Positions 35,480-44,879 of a DNA stretch of 64,000 bases are shown here, one piece after another. The stretch is taken from assembly GCA_020723105.1 (NCBI GenBank), contig DYJL01000001.1:124001-188000 (forward strand), given 5' to 3'. The notes under the pieces were generated by a model that searched no databases, was not told the origin of the DNA, and worked only from the letters and a program-made list of their open reading frames with translations. The stretch is from Nitrospira japonica. Its GTDB lineage: Bacteria; Nitrospirota; Thermodesulfovibrionia; UBA6902. A program made the translations under genes and the position numbers. Position 1 is the first letter of the stretch. Every line of letters begins with the position of its first letter.

Positions 35480-35953
35480 TTGAAAAACAAACATTTTATA
35501 GTATTTGCAAGCGTTGTTTATATTGGTTATGTTCCTTATGCATCGGGTACAATTACAACACTTATTGCCGGAATTCCTCTGTATATTGGATTCTCTAAGC
35601 TCCCGCCTGTCCTTTATATTTGCGCATTGTACATTTTCTTCTGGTTCTCATGTTATGTATCTCACGAAGCTGAAATTATATTGAGGGAAAAAGATTCTTC
35701 TAAAATAGTTATTGATGAATTGGTGGGATATCTTGTTACAATGATTTATTTACCTGTCACATGGAAGATCATGATAATTGGATTTATATTGTTTAGAGTA
35801 ATTGATATTGTCAAAATCTATCCTGCTAATCTGGTGGAAATTAAGATTCCCGGAGGTCTTGGGGTTGTCCTTGATGATGTTGTGGCGGGAGTCTATGCAA
35901 ATATTATTTTACAATTTATCATTAGACTGTTTCCTGAGTTAACAGTATCATAA
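35480..35953 (+). CDS. pgpA: phosphatidylglycerophosphatase A
   Basis: 157 residues from a TTG start. It has IGYVPYASGTITTL (variant of the family APGT motif), the catalytic IDELVGY, LFRVIDIVKIYPAN and GGLGVVLDDVVAGVYA. Four hydrophobic segments. It completes PG synthesis by removing phosphate from PGP. It is the intact counterpart of the frameshifted copy at 21135-21661. Confidence 0.88.
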   Translation: MKNKHFIVFASVVYIGYVPYASGTITTLIAGIPLYIGFSKLPPVLYICALYIFFWFSCYVSHEAEIILREKDSSKIVIDELVGYLVTMIYLPVTWKIMIIGFILFRVIDIVKIYPANLVEIKIPGGLGVVLDDVVAGVYANIILQFIIRLFPELTVS

Positions 35954-36067
35954 AATGAAGGGAGGGACAATATTTTCACAATGGCGATAAATAGCTTGGT
36001 CTTATAAAAAACTTTTTAAACTTTTTCAACATTGTCGTATCTAATAAATGTAAAGGAGGATTGTACT

Positions 36068-36835
36068 GTGTCAAATCATATGTCAATGCCGTTAAATGAG
36101 TTTGCAGCAAATATTATCGAGGACGGAATAATTGATGCTGGTGAAGTTAAGAAAATTAAGGAAAGAATCTACGCCGATGGTGTCATTGACCGTGAGGAAG
36201 CTGACTTTCTTTTTTCATTGAGTGATGCTACATCAGGGGCTAAAAACGATCCGAGCTGGCAGAAACTGTTTGTTGAGGCCTTAACAGACCACGTTTTAAA
36301 GGATGAAATATCACCCGGTATCTTGGACGAAGATGAAGCTTCGTATATCAGATCAAAGGTAGAATCTGATGGCAAGATAGACGATAATGAATTACTACTT
36401 CTTGTTAGTGTTGTTTCCAATGCCAAAAGTGTACCTGATGATTTTAATGCTTTTGTACTGTCGGCATTAAAGACGTCAGTATTAAAGGATGGAATTATTG
36501 ACAAGGCTGAAATAGAGATGATTAGAAAGGTCATATACGGTACAGGAAGCGGGGGAGGAGAAGGTGTTGACCGTGCAGAAGCTGATTTTATCTTTGATCT
36601 CAATGATGCTACAAGTGGAAAAAATAACCATCCTTCATGGAAGGAGCTATTTGTTGAAGCTATTACAAAATATGTGCTTGATGACGAAACTTCACCCGGT
36701 GAGATGGATGATGAAGAAGCCATATATCTTGTAAATAAAATTCAGAAAGACGGTAAGATAGATGATATTGAAAAGGCTTTAATTGATAATATAAAAGCTA
36801 AGGCAAAATCTATTTCAACAAAGTTTACTCTTTAA
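36068..36835 (+). CDS. acidic protein with internal duplication, TerB-like loops
   Basis: 255 residues from the GTG at 36068, which follows AAAGGAGGA. Two long repeats are evident: one from about residue 35 (REEADFLFSLSDATSG, PSWQKLFVEALT, DEISPG, DGKIDD) and one from about residue 170 (RAEADFIFDLNDATSG, PSWKELFVEAIT, DETSPG, DGKIDD). DGxID acidic loops recur five times, as in TerB-like proteins. Soluble. A metal-binding stress role is inferred. Confidence 0.7.
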   Translation: MSNHMSMPLNEFAANIIEDGIIDAGEVKKIKERIYADGVIDREEADFLFSLSDATSGAKNDPSWQKLFVEALTDHVLKDEISPGILDEDEASYIRSKVESDGKIDDNELLLLVSVVSNAKSVPDDFNAFVLSALKTSVLKDGIIDKAEIEMIRKVIYGTGSGGGEGVDRAEADFIFDLNDATSGKNNHPSWKELFVEAITKYVLDDETSPGEMDDEEAIYLVNKIQKDGKIDDIEKALIDNIKAKAKSISTKFTL

Positions 36836-36938
36836 GTACACTTGGAAATAAAGCGGTATCAATCCGTTTAGACATATAAGTATATGTTATCATCGGTTAA
36901 TAGTCCTTACTTCATTGTTTCCTAAATGGTTGTTATAA

Positions 36939-37096
36939 GAACAACCTGCGGACGACGAATTAATGGAAAGCTTCAATGCTAGGCTCAGGTAGTAACGGAT
37001 GAAGTTCGGCAGGGGCTCAGAGAGTATTTTGAATTCTACAACCTTCTGCGTCGGCATCAAAGCCTTGACCGAAGGACACCAGATGATGTTTACTAG
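36939..37096 (+). pseudogene. remnant of an IS3-family transposase (3' end)
   Basis: Short frames read DDELMESFNARLR and then, in frame at 37001-37096, EYFEFYNLLRRHQSLDR and RTPDDVY before a stop. These are the last integrase-core segments of IS3-family OrfB. In-frame stops (TAGTAA) near 36990 separate them. The rest of the element is gone. Confidence 0.7.
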
Positions 37097-37378
37097 AGTA
37101 CACTACCTAAAATACAGGTAGCTATATAAGGCTGGCAGCTTATCACTTAAAAATTGCTTTAGGCTGTCCAAACAAACTAGACCATTTCTGAATTTTAACT
37201 GGTTCAGAATTATTGAAATTATATGAAAAATTATTAAAAAAAGTGGCGTATAGATTAATATGAAAACTTGCTGTTTAGCTTGCTGGGCTTTCTTTCACCT
37301 AAGGAATTTACAGAAAAGAGCGAAGAAGATTTTAAAAACTCTAGCTTATCGTGGCACTGTAACGAGATTTAGTCAATA

Positions 37379-38721
37379 GGTGTGTAAAAGACATTCAGGC
37401 GGCCTTCCTTTCAGACTTTTTAATAGCGGTTACCATTTCACCATCAACGAACTGTTTCCCCGCATAAACATCCAGTAACAACCAATAACTTTTCAGAGAT
37501 CGAAAATTCTTCTCTGCGACTTGCAACAGTTTCCATAACATTGTTGTCGCATTTTCAACCTTCTTGAATCTCTTGGCCGCATCCGTCCTCAACCGCGCTG
37601 AACTGAAAGGCGATTCCACAACGTTCGTTGTCCTGATATGCACCCAGTGGTCCTTCGGATATGAATAGAATGTCACCATCCGGTCCCAGTCGCTCAGAAG
37701 CTTCTCTACTGCTTTTGAATAAGTTTTTCTGTACCGGGCTGCAAATGTATCCCTCAGCCTCTGACACTCCTGCTTTGTCTCGGCATAAGGAATTTTCTTT
37801 AGATATTCAGCCGCTTCAGCACGAACCCTTTTCGGCATTGCATCCAGCACGTTGGTTATCTTATGGTTCCAGCACCGCTGGCCGTCACCTTCAGGATGAA
37901 TCTCACCCAGCGCTGACCATATGCCAAGATGCCCGTCTGCTATCGTCAATCGTCCCAGTTTCAGACCCCGCGTGGCAAGGTCCCTCAACACTCCCATCCA
38001 CGACTCCTTGCTCTCCCGATAGCCGCTCTCACAGGCAAGGAATACTTTCTTGCCGTTGGTCTGCGCCCCAACTATTACAAGAAGCGCGGCCTTGTCCTTC
38101 TCCAGTCCGGCTTTTACATATATGCCGTCAGCCCATTGATACGTTATTTTTACCTCTGAAAGATCCTGCTTCTTCCATTCTTCATACTCTATCTGCCATT
38201 TTGCTTTTAAACGCTGGATTGACGAGGCCGACAACGGCGCTCCCTCCCCCAATAGTCCCCGCAAGGCCAACTCAAAGTCGCCATTAGACAGCCCATGCAG
38301 GTAAAGCTCCGGCAACATCTCCCCCAATTCCTTGCTCCGACGCTTGAATAACGGCAATACCTTGCTCTCAAACCCTTTGATCTCCCGCAAACGCGGCCTT
38401 CTTAACGTTATCGTTCCGTTCATTAACGCGAGGTTCCTCTGCTTACCCTTCCCGTTCCGGTAATTATGGGGTATATCTATCGCCTTGATCCGTTCAGATT
38501 TCCCCCTCCCTAAAAATTCGGCGATCTCCTCATTCAATATGTCCTGAATGAATTCCTGAATCTTCAATCGTGCTATCTCCTCCAAAACATCATATGTTAC
38601 TCTTGACGACTTCGTACTCTTAGTTGTACTCTTTCTCATGGTGGCGTACTCTCCTTTCGTTTTTTTGTTATCGCTAACAACTATGAAAGGATACGCCGCC
38701 TGCTATTCCTTTTTCCACACC
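37379..38721 (-). mobile_element. IS256-family insertion sequence, 1343 bp
   Basis: Ends are imperfect inverted repeats of about 26 bp. The left end reads GGTGTGTAAAAG then CAGGCGGC; the right end, on the opposite strand, reads GGTGTGGAAAAAGG then CAGGCGGC. One transposase fills the interior. I find no matching 8-9 bp target duplication (left flank AGTCAATA, right flank TTTAGATT), so later rearrangement or an older insertion is possible. Confidence 0.8.
37395..38639 (-). CDS. IS256-family transposase
   Basis: 414 residues, full length. Contains the mutator-family signature: YQWADGIYVKAG, LLVIVGAQTNGKK, LTIADGHLGIWSAL, RCWNHKITNVLDAMPK and TTNVVESPFSSAR. The DDE residues appear as the Asp of WADGIY, the Asp of IADGH and the Glu of NVVES. 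The frame is intact, so the element may still be active. Its GC-richer codon use contrasts with the AT-rich surroundings, supporting recent arrival. Confidence 0.95.
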   Translation of the reverse strand: MRKSTTKSTKSSRVTYDVLEEIARLKIQEFIQDILNEEIAEFLGRGKSERIKAIDIPHNYRNGKGKQRNLALMNGTITLRRPRLREIKGFESKVLPLFKRRSKELGEMLPELYLHGLSNGDFELALRGLLGEGAPLSASSIQRLKAKWQIEYEEWKKQDLSEVKITYQWADGIYVKAGLEKDKAALLVIVGAQTNGKKVFLACESGYRESKESWMGVLRDLATRGLKLGRLTIADGHLGIWSALGEIHPEGDGQRCWNHKITNVLDAMPKRVRAEAAEYLKKIPYAETKQECQRLRDTFAARYRKTYSKAVEKLLSDWDRMVTFYSYPKDHWVHIRTTNVVESPFSSARLRTDAAKRFKKVENATTMLWKLLQVAEKNFRSLKSYWLLLDVYAGKQFVDGEMVTAIKKSERKAA

Positions 38722-38942
38722 TTTAGATTTTACCTCACTGTAACTGGGTGTATTACGCTGAATATAGAAATTGTTCCATATCAAATACAGTCTAATTATT
38801 AAACAATTGTTTCTAACTATTAGATTGCTATCTTCTTTATTGAAATTTCCTGCACGACCTAAATTAAAACTGTTTCTCTAAAAAACTCCATTATTTTAGC
38901 TGGTTTAGTGTAATATTATTTTTTTATCAATTAATTTGTAAC

Positions 38943-38958
38943 TGGCATTGCTTTTGCT
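38943..38958 (+). promoter_or_regulatory. sigma-54 (-24/-12) promoter at the head of the vWA island
   Basis: TGGCATTGCTTTTGCT matches the -24/-12 consensus TGGCAY...TTGCW with the exact 10-bp GG-to-GC spacing. TTGTAAC (38936-38942) and GTTACAA (38960-38966) flank it as a perfect inverted repeat, and a third GTTGTAAC is at 38975. Transcription would start near 38970 and enter the genes from 39113 on. The FHA sigma-54 activator at 57053 is the obvious candidate regulator. Confidence 0.7.
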
Positions 38959-39112
38959 TGTTACAAAACAATGAGTTGTAACATATTATTTTTAATAATT
39001 TTATTGACTTTACGGGTGTGTAAGTGGTATTTTTAATTGCTTTTTGTCTCACGCCAAAACAAGAAACATTCATATTTTTGTGTTTAGAGCGTAAAAATAA
39101 GGGAGTAAATCC

Positions 39113-39457
39113 ATGTACACTGGCGTAGCCGGTTTTCTGACACGGTTTTTTCTTTTTTTCATTAAACGTAATAAATTCTCTGATAGAACTGACATATATA
39201 TTCTTTTCGATCGCCTCTTTGAGAATAAAGGTTTTTTAAGATTTGCAATGCTATTTTATGGTTTTCAGATTATCTTCGCGTATTTTTTTGGGGAGATATT
39301 ACGAACAGTGGGATTAACGTTACTGAAATGGATATATGCTGCTTTGTTCTATATAACTATTATTCTGCTTGATTTAGCGCGGACTCTAACAAAAAATGCT
39401 TTTGGTGTCATACGTTCTGAGTATAAATTATCTGAATACTTACTCTTTAATAATTAA
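39113..39457 (+). CDS. membrane protein, first gene of the island
   Basis: 114 residues with AAGGGAG upstream. Two to three hydrophobic segments (about residues 39-58, 61-78 and 79-95). No family recognised. It follows the sigma-54 promoter directly. Confidence 0.6.
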   Translation: MYTGVAGFLTRFFLFFIKRNKFSDRTDIYILFDRLFENKGFLRFAMLFYGFQIIFAYFFGEILRTVGLTLLKWIYAALFYITIILLDLARTLTKNAFGVIRSEYKLSEYLLFNN

Positions 39458-39502
39458 CTGATGTTACTTAAACGAAAACCATTTATATACTAGGAGGTTA
39501 GC

Positions 39503-40447
39503 ATGAAGCAAAAAGTCAAGTACCCGTCGGATAAACTCCCCAAACCAGTAAAACCTTATGCATCTATTAATGTAGAGAAGGATTACGATAATAATGAAAT
39601 AACCGTAGTTGCTCAAGTATTAATGGATCGTCTGGTTGATGGGCATGGGAAAGAAATTGAAGGAGCAGCTTTCGGTTTAGCATTAGATGGTTCAAGATCC
39701 ATGAAAGAACTTTATGGCACGGGGGGGGGGCCGTTTGGTGGCACTCCTAATGTGGTTGAGCCAGTTGCTAAATCCATGCTGAATTTTTTGGCAGGTTTTT
39801 CTGGCACTGGTGAAGTTGATCTTGCTTACTGGGCTGTTGGTCCTGGTGGTAAAGAAGTTGAGGGAGTCGGATCTATTTCTGCGTCTAATATAGGTCCATT
39901 AAAAATAAAGCCTTCAAAAACTATGGGTGGTAGTACATATTTATTGCCAATAGTTAAACATTTTATTGAGGATAAATTAAGCAATGCCCCTTGGGCAATG
40001 GCGATTATTATTACAGATGGTTTGATTGACGACATGGAAGACGTTAAAAAGTATACGGAAAAATACGCCGTTGCTGTTGATGCAGGTAAACAAAAACTTA
40101 TTAAGTTGGTTCTCATTGGATTGGGTGAGCATGTTGATGCAGGACAATTGGAAGAGTTAGACAATTTTGAAGCATCTGTTGATGTTGATGTATGGTCCTC
40201 AAAAATGGCATCTGAAATGGAAGAACTGCATGAAGTCTTTGACGAAGTTATGTCAGAAAATCTTATATTAGCTCCTTCTGGAAAGGTTCTTGATAATAAA
40301 GGAAACGTTCTGGCTGTTTTTAATGATGGATTACCAGCGAGAATAGAATTTAAACTAAATTCGACTTCTAATGGTTTTAAACTGGAAGTCCCGGGTCAGA
40401 CTGCAATTGAGCAGGATTTATCAGAAGCAATTGCGTTATTGAAGTAA
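39503..40447 (+). CDS. vWA-domain protein, type A
   Basis: 314 residues, no signal peptide. A vWA fold with a full MIDAS: DGSRS (residue 68), the Thr of TMGGST (about 147) and ITDG (about 174). It differs from TerY in carrying an N-terminal YPSDKLPKPVKPYASI segment and a C-terminal domain (LILAPSGKVLDNKGNVLAVFNDG). A ten-G tract encodes the loop after MIDAS (see 39721). A paralogue is at 41682 and a deleted copy at 55104. TAGGAGG precedes the ATG. Confidence 0.82.
   Translation: MKQKVKYPSDKLPKPVKPYASINVEKDYDNNEITVVAQVLMDRLVDGHGKEIEGAAFGLALDGSRSMKELYGTGGGPFGGTPNVVEPVAKSMLNFLAGFSGTGEVDLAYWAVGPGGKEVEGVGSISASNIGPLKIKPSKTMGGSTYLLPIVKHFIEDKLSNAPWAMAIIITDGLIDDMEDVKKYTEKYAVAVDAGKQKLIKLVLIGLGEHVDAGQLEELDNFEASVDVDVWSSKMASEMEELHEVFDEVMSENLILAPSGKVLDNKGNVLAVFNDGLPARIEFKLNSTSNGFKLEVPGQTAIEQDLSEAIALLK
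39721..39730 (+). repeat. poly-G tract of 10 inside a vWA gene
   Basis: Ten consecutive G residues encode Gly-Gly-Gly within codons ~73-77 of the vWA gene at 39503. Tracts of this length are prone to slipped-strand mispairing, and a change of one G would truncate the protein. Confidence 0.85.
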
Positions 40448-40507
40448 AAAAACAATGTTTAGTGGGAAAAACAAACAATGGTAATTTTGGAAAGGAAGAG
40501 TCCCTAA

Positions 40508-41557
40508 ATGAGCCCGTATAATAGAAGATTGCCAGTTTATCTGCTGTTAGATTGTTCTGAATCTATGGTTGGAGATGCCTTCAGCGCACTAAATAGCAAT
40601 CTTTCTAAAATGATTAGTGACTTGAAACAAGATCCTCATAATCTCGAAACTGTAGCAATCAGTATTATTACGTTTTCGGTAAATGCTCGACAGGTCATTC
40701 CACTTACTGATCTGTATTCTTTTCAAATCCCCAAATTAACGTTGGGATCTGGAACAGCCCTTGGTGCTGCGCTTAAATTGCTTGAACAGTGTATAGACCG
40801 TGAGATCGTCAAAACGTCTGCTGAGCGGAAAGGCGATTATAAACCAATATGCTTTATTCTGACTGATGGTGAGCCCACTGATAAATGGGAAAATATTGCA
40901 GATCAATTTAAACAGCAGATTTCAAAGAAAAGATCTGAAGTTATTGCCGTTGCATTCGGCCCTGATATTGATACCAACAAACTGCATAGAATCAGTGATA
41001 CTGTTTTTGTTGTGAAAAACGCAGATACAACTACATTTAGTGAATTTTTCAAACTGGTTTCAGCATCTATTTCAACAGCAAGTCAGAAGATTGAAACAGT
41101 AGGATATAGAGCAATTGATCCATCAAGTATCCCCAATGAAGTGGTGATCTCAACACTTGAAGATCGCAGAGATTTCCCTATAATGGACAGATTTATTTTC
41201 CTTCATACAAGATGTAGTCGGGATAAGAAATTTTACATTACGAAGTATGAAAAGAAGCATATTCAGGGAGGCATGCATGCATTTCAAGGTATTGGATCAT
41301 ACGCTTTGGACTCCTTTGATATTGGAACTGAGCATATTGCCTCACCTTTGAAGGTATCAACTGAGTTACTATTTGATTCAAAACCATGTCCATATTGCGG
41401 AAATAAATTGTATGCTATTTGTAAATGTGGAGGGATTCATTGTTGTCCTGAAAGTAAAAAAGAAGTAACCTTGTCACTCACTTGCCCATGGTGTAATCAA
41501 ACAGACACTTATGGTTTCTCATCTGGTGGCTTAGATATTAGCCGTGGAGCGGGGTAG
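40508..41557 (+). CDS. TerY-like vWA protein with C-terminal zinc ribbon (TerY-C)
   Basis: 349 residues. The TerY opening RRLPVYLLLDCSESM-type stretch (here RRLPVYLLLDCSESM after SPYN) gives an intact MIDAS (DCSES, T of SGTA, LTDGEPTD). Residues ~240-349 form the TerY-C zinc-binding part: CPYC, CKC, HCC, CPWC. TerY proteins work with PP2C phosphatases and kinases in the TerY-P triad. GGAAAGGAAG precedes the ATG. Confidence 0.88.
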   Translation: MSPYNRRLPVYLLLDCSESMVGDAFSALNSNLSKMISDLKQDPHNLETVAISIITFSVNARQVIPLTDLYSFQIPKLTLGSGTALGAALKLLEQCIDREIVKTSAERKGDYKPICFILTDGEPTDKWENIADQFKQQISKKRSEVIAVAFGPDIDTNKLHRISDTVFVVKNADTTTFSEFFKLVSASISTASQKIETVGYRAIDPSSIPNEVVISTLEDRRDFPIMDRFIFLHTRCSRDKKFYITKYEKKHIQGGMHAFQGIGSYALDSFDIGTEHIASPLKVSTELLFDSKPCPYCGNKLYAICKCGGIHCCPESKKEVTLSLTCPWCNQTDTYGFSSGGLDISRGAG

Positions 41558-41681
41558 TGATTATTAATCTTTATGAAAATACTATGATCGTCTGAACATA
41601 AATATAGTTTTAGGCCAATTAGCAATCGAGCAAGTTTTGTCAACAGAACTAAATTATTAAAAAAGGGGGAAGGAGGAAATT

Positions 41682-42695
41682 ATGCAATTGCCAAGCAATA
41701 TGATACACAAGGCATTCAGTGAAATAGATGTAAATGAAAATGGCAATGAATTAGAAGTATCCTATTTCACTATGGTCGGACTTTCTGGTGAGAAGTCAGA
41801 GGGCTGGAAGACCGGAATTGCAATTGATGCAAGTGTTTCCATGATGGGTGAATTTGGGAAAGAACTTCGTGGTACGGTGCCGGAAGATGTCAAAAAAAAA
41901 TATATGAAGAAGAAATGGATTCAGACACATCAACATGACGGAAAGACTGTTCACTACTGGAAAGAAGAAGCATTTAAAGACGCCATAAGTAATGGCTATC
42001 TGCAGCCTACTGATAATATTGTTGAGTCAGAAGCAAGAAAGTTCAGTTCTTATATAGCGGACAGCCTGGATTTAGACGGCCAGACGGATATTGTATATTG
42101 GGCATGTAACAATGATAGTGGCTTAGAAGAAATAGGCGTATTGGATGCTCAGCACTGCAAAACTTTAGAGTTTAAAGGTCCTAAATGTAACTTTGGAACT
42201 GTTACAAATCTGCTACCTGTTGTCAAACATTTCGAACAGAAGTATCGTTTGGCCAAAAGGGGATTATTTGTTTTTATAACTGACGGTCAATTAAATGACT
42301 TAAAAGAATTGAAAAACTATACAATTAGTCTTGCAAAGGATATCGCGTCAGGTAAAAGGGAATTTTTTAAAGCTGTGTTAATAGGGATAGGGAATGAAAT
42401 AGATGAGAATCAGATGGTGGAATTAGATGATATTGATACAGGAACTGACGTGGATATTTGGGATCACAAGATTGCACACGAAATGAAAGATATGATAGAA
42501 ATTTTTGCAGAGTTGGTTGATGAAAACACGATTATTGCTCCTTTTGGGACAGTTTATGACAGTGACGGTAATGTTGTAAAAAAATTTAACGATGGTGTGC
42601 CGGCAAAGGGACATTTTATTCTCCCTAAAGATAGTACTTATTTTATATTAGAAGTCGAGGGACAATCAATAAAACAAATAATAAGGAGGTCATAA
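41682..42695 (+). CDS. vWA-domain protein, type A paralogue
   Basis: 337 residues, aligned with the 39503 protein from IDASVSM (MIDAS) through VTNLLPVVKHF, FITDGQLNDL, VDIWDHKIAHEM and NTIIAPFGTVYDSDGNV. It has an extra Lys-rich insert after MIDAS (about residues 60-100) and lacks the poly-G loop. Function is likely the same scaffold or adaptor role. AAGGAGG precedes the ATG. The next gene starts 2 nt after its stop. Confidence 0.82.
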   Translation: MQLPSNMIHKAFSEIDVNENGNELEVSYFTMVGLSGEKSEGWKTGIAIDASVSMMGEFGKELRGTVPEDVKKKYMKKKWIQTHQHDGKTVHYWKEEAFKDAISNGYLQPTDNIVESEARKFSSYIADSLDLDGQTDIVYWACNNDSGLEEIGVLDAQHCKTLEFKGPKCNFGTVTNLLPVVKHFEQKYRLAKRGLFVFITDGQLNDLKELKNYTISLAKDIASGKREFFKAVLIGIGNEIDENQMVELDDIDTGTDVDIWDHKIAHEMKDMIEIFAELVDENTIIAPFGTVYDSDGNVVKKFNDGVPAKGHFILPKDSTYFILEVEGQSIKQIIRRS

Positions 42696-42696
42696 C

Positions 42697-43188
42697 ATGA
42701 GTAATGAAAAAATTGTAATGGGAGGTCCGACTAGTCCTACTCCTGGTTCAAGTAAAGGTAAATTGATTTGGGTTGTGATTATATTGTTGATTGTAGTTGC
42801 AGGGATTATGTATATGGTATCAGGGAAAGATGAAACGCATGAAGCGAAAGTTAAAGAAAGAGATACAGCTTCAGTTGAAACAACAAAGACGATAGAAATT
42901 CCAGCTATGGCGGAAAAGCCAGTTGAGAAGGAACAAAAAGAGCCCATGGCTGTTAAAGACGCTTCAGTCGCTCCTGAACCTGAGACTGCGAAAAAGGTCA
43001 CAGAAAGGCCTACCATTGTTGCTGCAAACACATATGTTGTTAAAGATGGTGACTGTTTATGGAATATTGCTGCGAAATCTGAAGTATACGGTAATTCTTT
43101 CCGCTGGAGTGATATTTATGAGGCAAACAAGGATCAAATTAAAGATCCAAATTTAATACATCCTAATCAATCATTAAAGATACCATAG
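42697..43188 (+). CDS. membrane-anchored LysM protein
   Basis: 163 residues: a short cytoplasmic N-terminus with IVMGGP, one membrane helix (about 24-43), a Glu/Lys/Thr-rich linker and a C-terminal LysM domain (TYVVKDGDCLWNIAAKS, NPNLIHPNQSLKIP-type ending). LysM binds peptidoglycan, so this protein should tie the cytoplasmic vWA proteins to the wall. Its N-terminus matches the OmpA-domain protein at 55444. AAGGAGG precedes the ATG. Confidence 0.9.
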   Translation: MSNEKIVMGGPTSPTPGSSKGKLIWVVIILLIVVAGIMYMVSGKDETHEAKVKERDTASVETTKTIEIPAMAEKPVEKEQKEPMAVKDASVAPEPETAKKVTERPTIVAANTYVVKDGDCLWNIAAKSEVYGNSFRWSDIYEANKDQIKDPNLIHPNQSLKIP

Positions 43189-43216
43189 TATCGGAATATT
43201 AAGGAGGAGAGAAATT

Positions 43217-43849
43217 ATGAGACGATTACCAGTTTATCTATTATTGGATGTTTCCGGTTCAATGACTGGCGAACCAATTGAAGCAGTAAGAAATGGTTTA
43301 CAAATGATGGTTTCAGCACTCCGGGGTGAACCACAGGCGTTGGAAACCGCATATTTAAGCGTTATAACATTCGAATCTTCTGCCCATCAGGTTGTTCCTC
43401 TTACAGATCTTGCATCGTTTCAGGAGCCCCAATTAAACGCAGGAGGTACAACTGCATTAGGCGAAGCCTTAACGTTATTGTGTAACAAAATTGATACAGA
43501 GGTTAATAAAGGCAGCGCTGAAATGAAGGGGGACTGGAAACCTCTTGTCTTTATAATGACAGATGGTAACCCAACGGACAACTGGAATAGAGGTGCCGAT
43601 GAGCTAAAGAAGAGAAAGTTGACAGTTGTTGCCTGTGCCGCTGGTTTTGATGCTGACACAACAGTATTAAAACAAATAACAGGCAATGTTGTTCAACTGC
43701 AATCTGCCAGTTCTGGAGACTTGGCAGCTTTCTTTAAGTGGGTAACGGCATCTATTACTACAGGTAGTCAGAAAGTAGAAACGGGAGGTGAAATAGGAGA
43801 TATGGACCAGCTTCCTCCTCCACCGCCTGAAATCAATGTTGTGCCTTAA
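43217..43849 (+). CDS. TerY-like vWA protein without zinc ribbon
   Basis: 210 residues, nearly only a vWA domain. MIDAS is complete: DVSGS (residue 9), T of GGTTALGEA, and MTDGNPTDN. It ends in a proline-rich tail LPPPPPEINVVP that recurs in several paralogues here. Strong GGAGGAG. Close sister of the ATT-start gene at 54332. Confidence 0.88.
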   Translation: MRRLPVYLLLDVSGSMTGEPIEAVRNGLQMMVSALRGEPQALETAYLSVITFESSAHQVVPLTDLASFQEPQLNAGGTTALGEALTLLCNKIDTEVNKGSAEMKGDWKPLVFIMTDGNPTDNWNRGADELKKRKLTVVACAAGFDADTTVLKQITGNVVQLQSASSGDLAAFFKWVTASITTGSQKVETGGEIGDMDQLPPPPPEINVVP

Positions 43850-43871
43850 TACGATTTGATGAGGAGGATCT

Positions 43872-44876
43872 ATGCGTAGGTTACCAGTTTTTTTCCTCAT
43901 TGATGTTTCAGAGTCAATGGTTGGAGAACCCATAAGGAATGTCCATAATGGTATTCAAATGATTATGGGAAACCTTAAAAGTAATCCAATGGCGCTTGAA
44001 AGTGTTTACGTTTCCGTTATAGTATTTGCTGGAAAAGCTAAAACACTTGTTCCACTTAAATATATATTGGACTTTGAACTTCCTGAGTTGCCTGTTGGAG
44101 GCGGTACGGCGCTTGGAAATGCCATGGACTTCTTAATGGATGAGATTAAGAAACAGGTGCAAAAGACTACAACAGATATGAAGGGCGACTGGAAGCCTAT
44201 TGTTTTTCTATTAACAGATGGCGCTCCCACTGACCAGTGTACCTCAGCCATTAAACGCTGGAAATTAGAATTTAAAGGCAAGGCAACTCTCATTACCATA
44301 GCAATGGCTGAAACTGTAGACTTGGATATATTGAGGGAGTTCACAGATAATGTTCTTCAATTTAAGGGAACTAACTCAAAAGACTACAAGGACTTTTTTC
44401 AATGGATATCAGCTTCAATAGAAACAACGAGTAAAAATATTATTTCAGGCATGGAGGAAGAAATAAATACTCTGCACATAGATAATGCTCTAATTGAGAT
44501 CGATAATAAAGAAAAGAATTCATCATTTGAAACTGATGAAAAGTTCACGATTCTTTTGTCTAGATGCCAGAAGATTAAGAAACTTTATCTTATAAAATAT
44601 GAAAAACAGAATACAGGCAATTATGAGTATGAAGGCTCTTATTCTGTAAGCGAAGATTATTTTGAACTGACTGAGGGACACGAGCAAAAGGTCCAATCCG
44701 ATAAACTCTTTGGAATGCCTTTTTGTCCATACTGCAAGAGTTCGTTCTGGGGTATGTGTGTATGTGGGAAGGTGCTGTGCTTAAAAGCAGAAGATCCATA
44801 TAATACATGCCCATGGTGCGGGCAGACTTGTTCTTACCAAGTTGGTATTTTTAATGTAAATAAAGCACAGGGGTAA
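43872..44876 (+). CDS. TerY-like vWA protein with TerY-C zinc ribbon
   Basis: 334 residues. vWA with DVSES, the Thr of GGGTALG and LTDGAPTDQ, then a linker and the TerY-C module with CPYC, CVC, CLKAE and CPWC. The stop lies 3 nt before the PP2C start, so TerY-C, phosphatase and kinase follow in the order known for TerY-P triads. GAGGAGG upstream. Confidence 0.88.
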   Translation: MRRLPVFFLIDVSESMVGEPIRNVHNGIQMIMGNLKSNPMALESVYVSVIVFAGKAKTLVPLKYILDFELPELPVGGGTALGNAMDFLMDEIKKQVQKTTTDMKGDWKPIVFLLTDGAPTDQCTSAIKRWKLEFKGKATLITIAMAETVDLDILREFTDNVLQFKGTNSKDYKDFFQWISASIETTSKNIISGMEEEINTLHIDNALIEIDNKEKNSSFETDEKFTILLSRCQKIKKLYLIKYEKQNTGNYEYEGSYSVSEDYFELTEGHEQKVQSDKLFGMPFCPYCKSSFWGMCVCGKVLCLKAEDPYNTCPWCGQTCSYQVGIFNVNKAQG

Positions 44877-44879
44877 ATA

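Noticed and set aside
39020-39040. GTGGTATTTTTAATTGCTT as another sigma-54 site
   Set aside because: The GG-to-GC spacing is one base too long, and the -24 element lacks CA.
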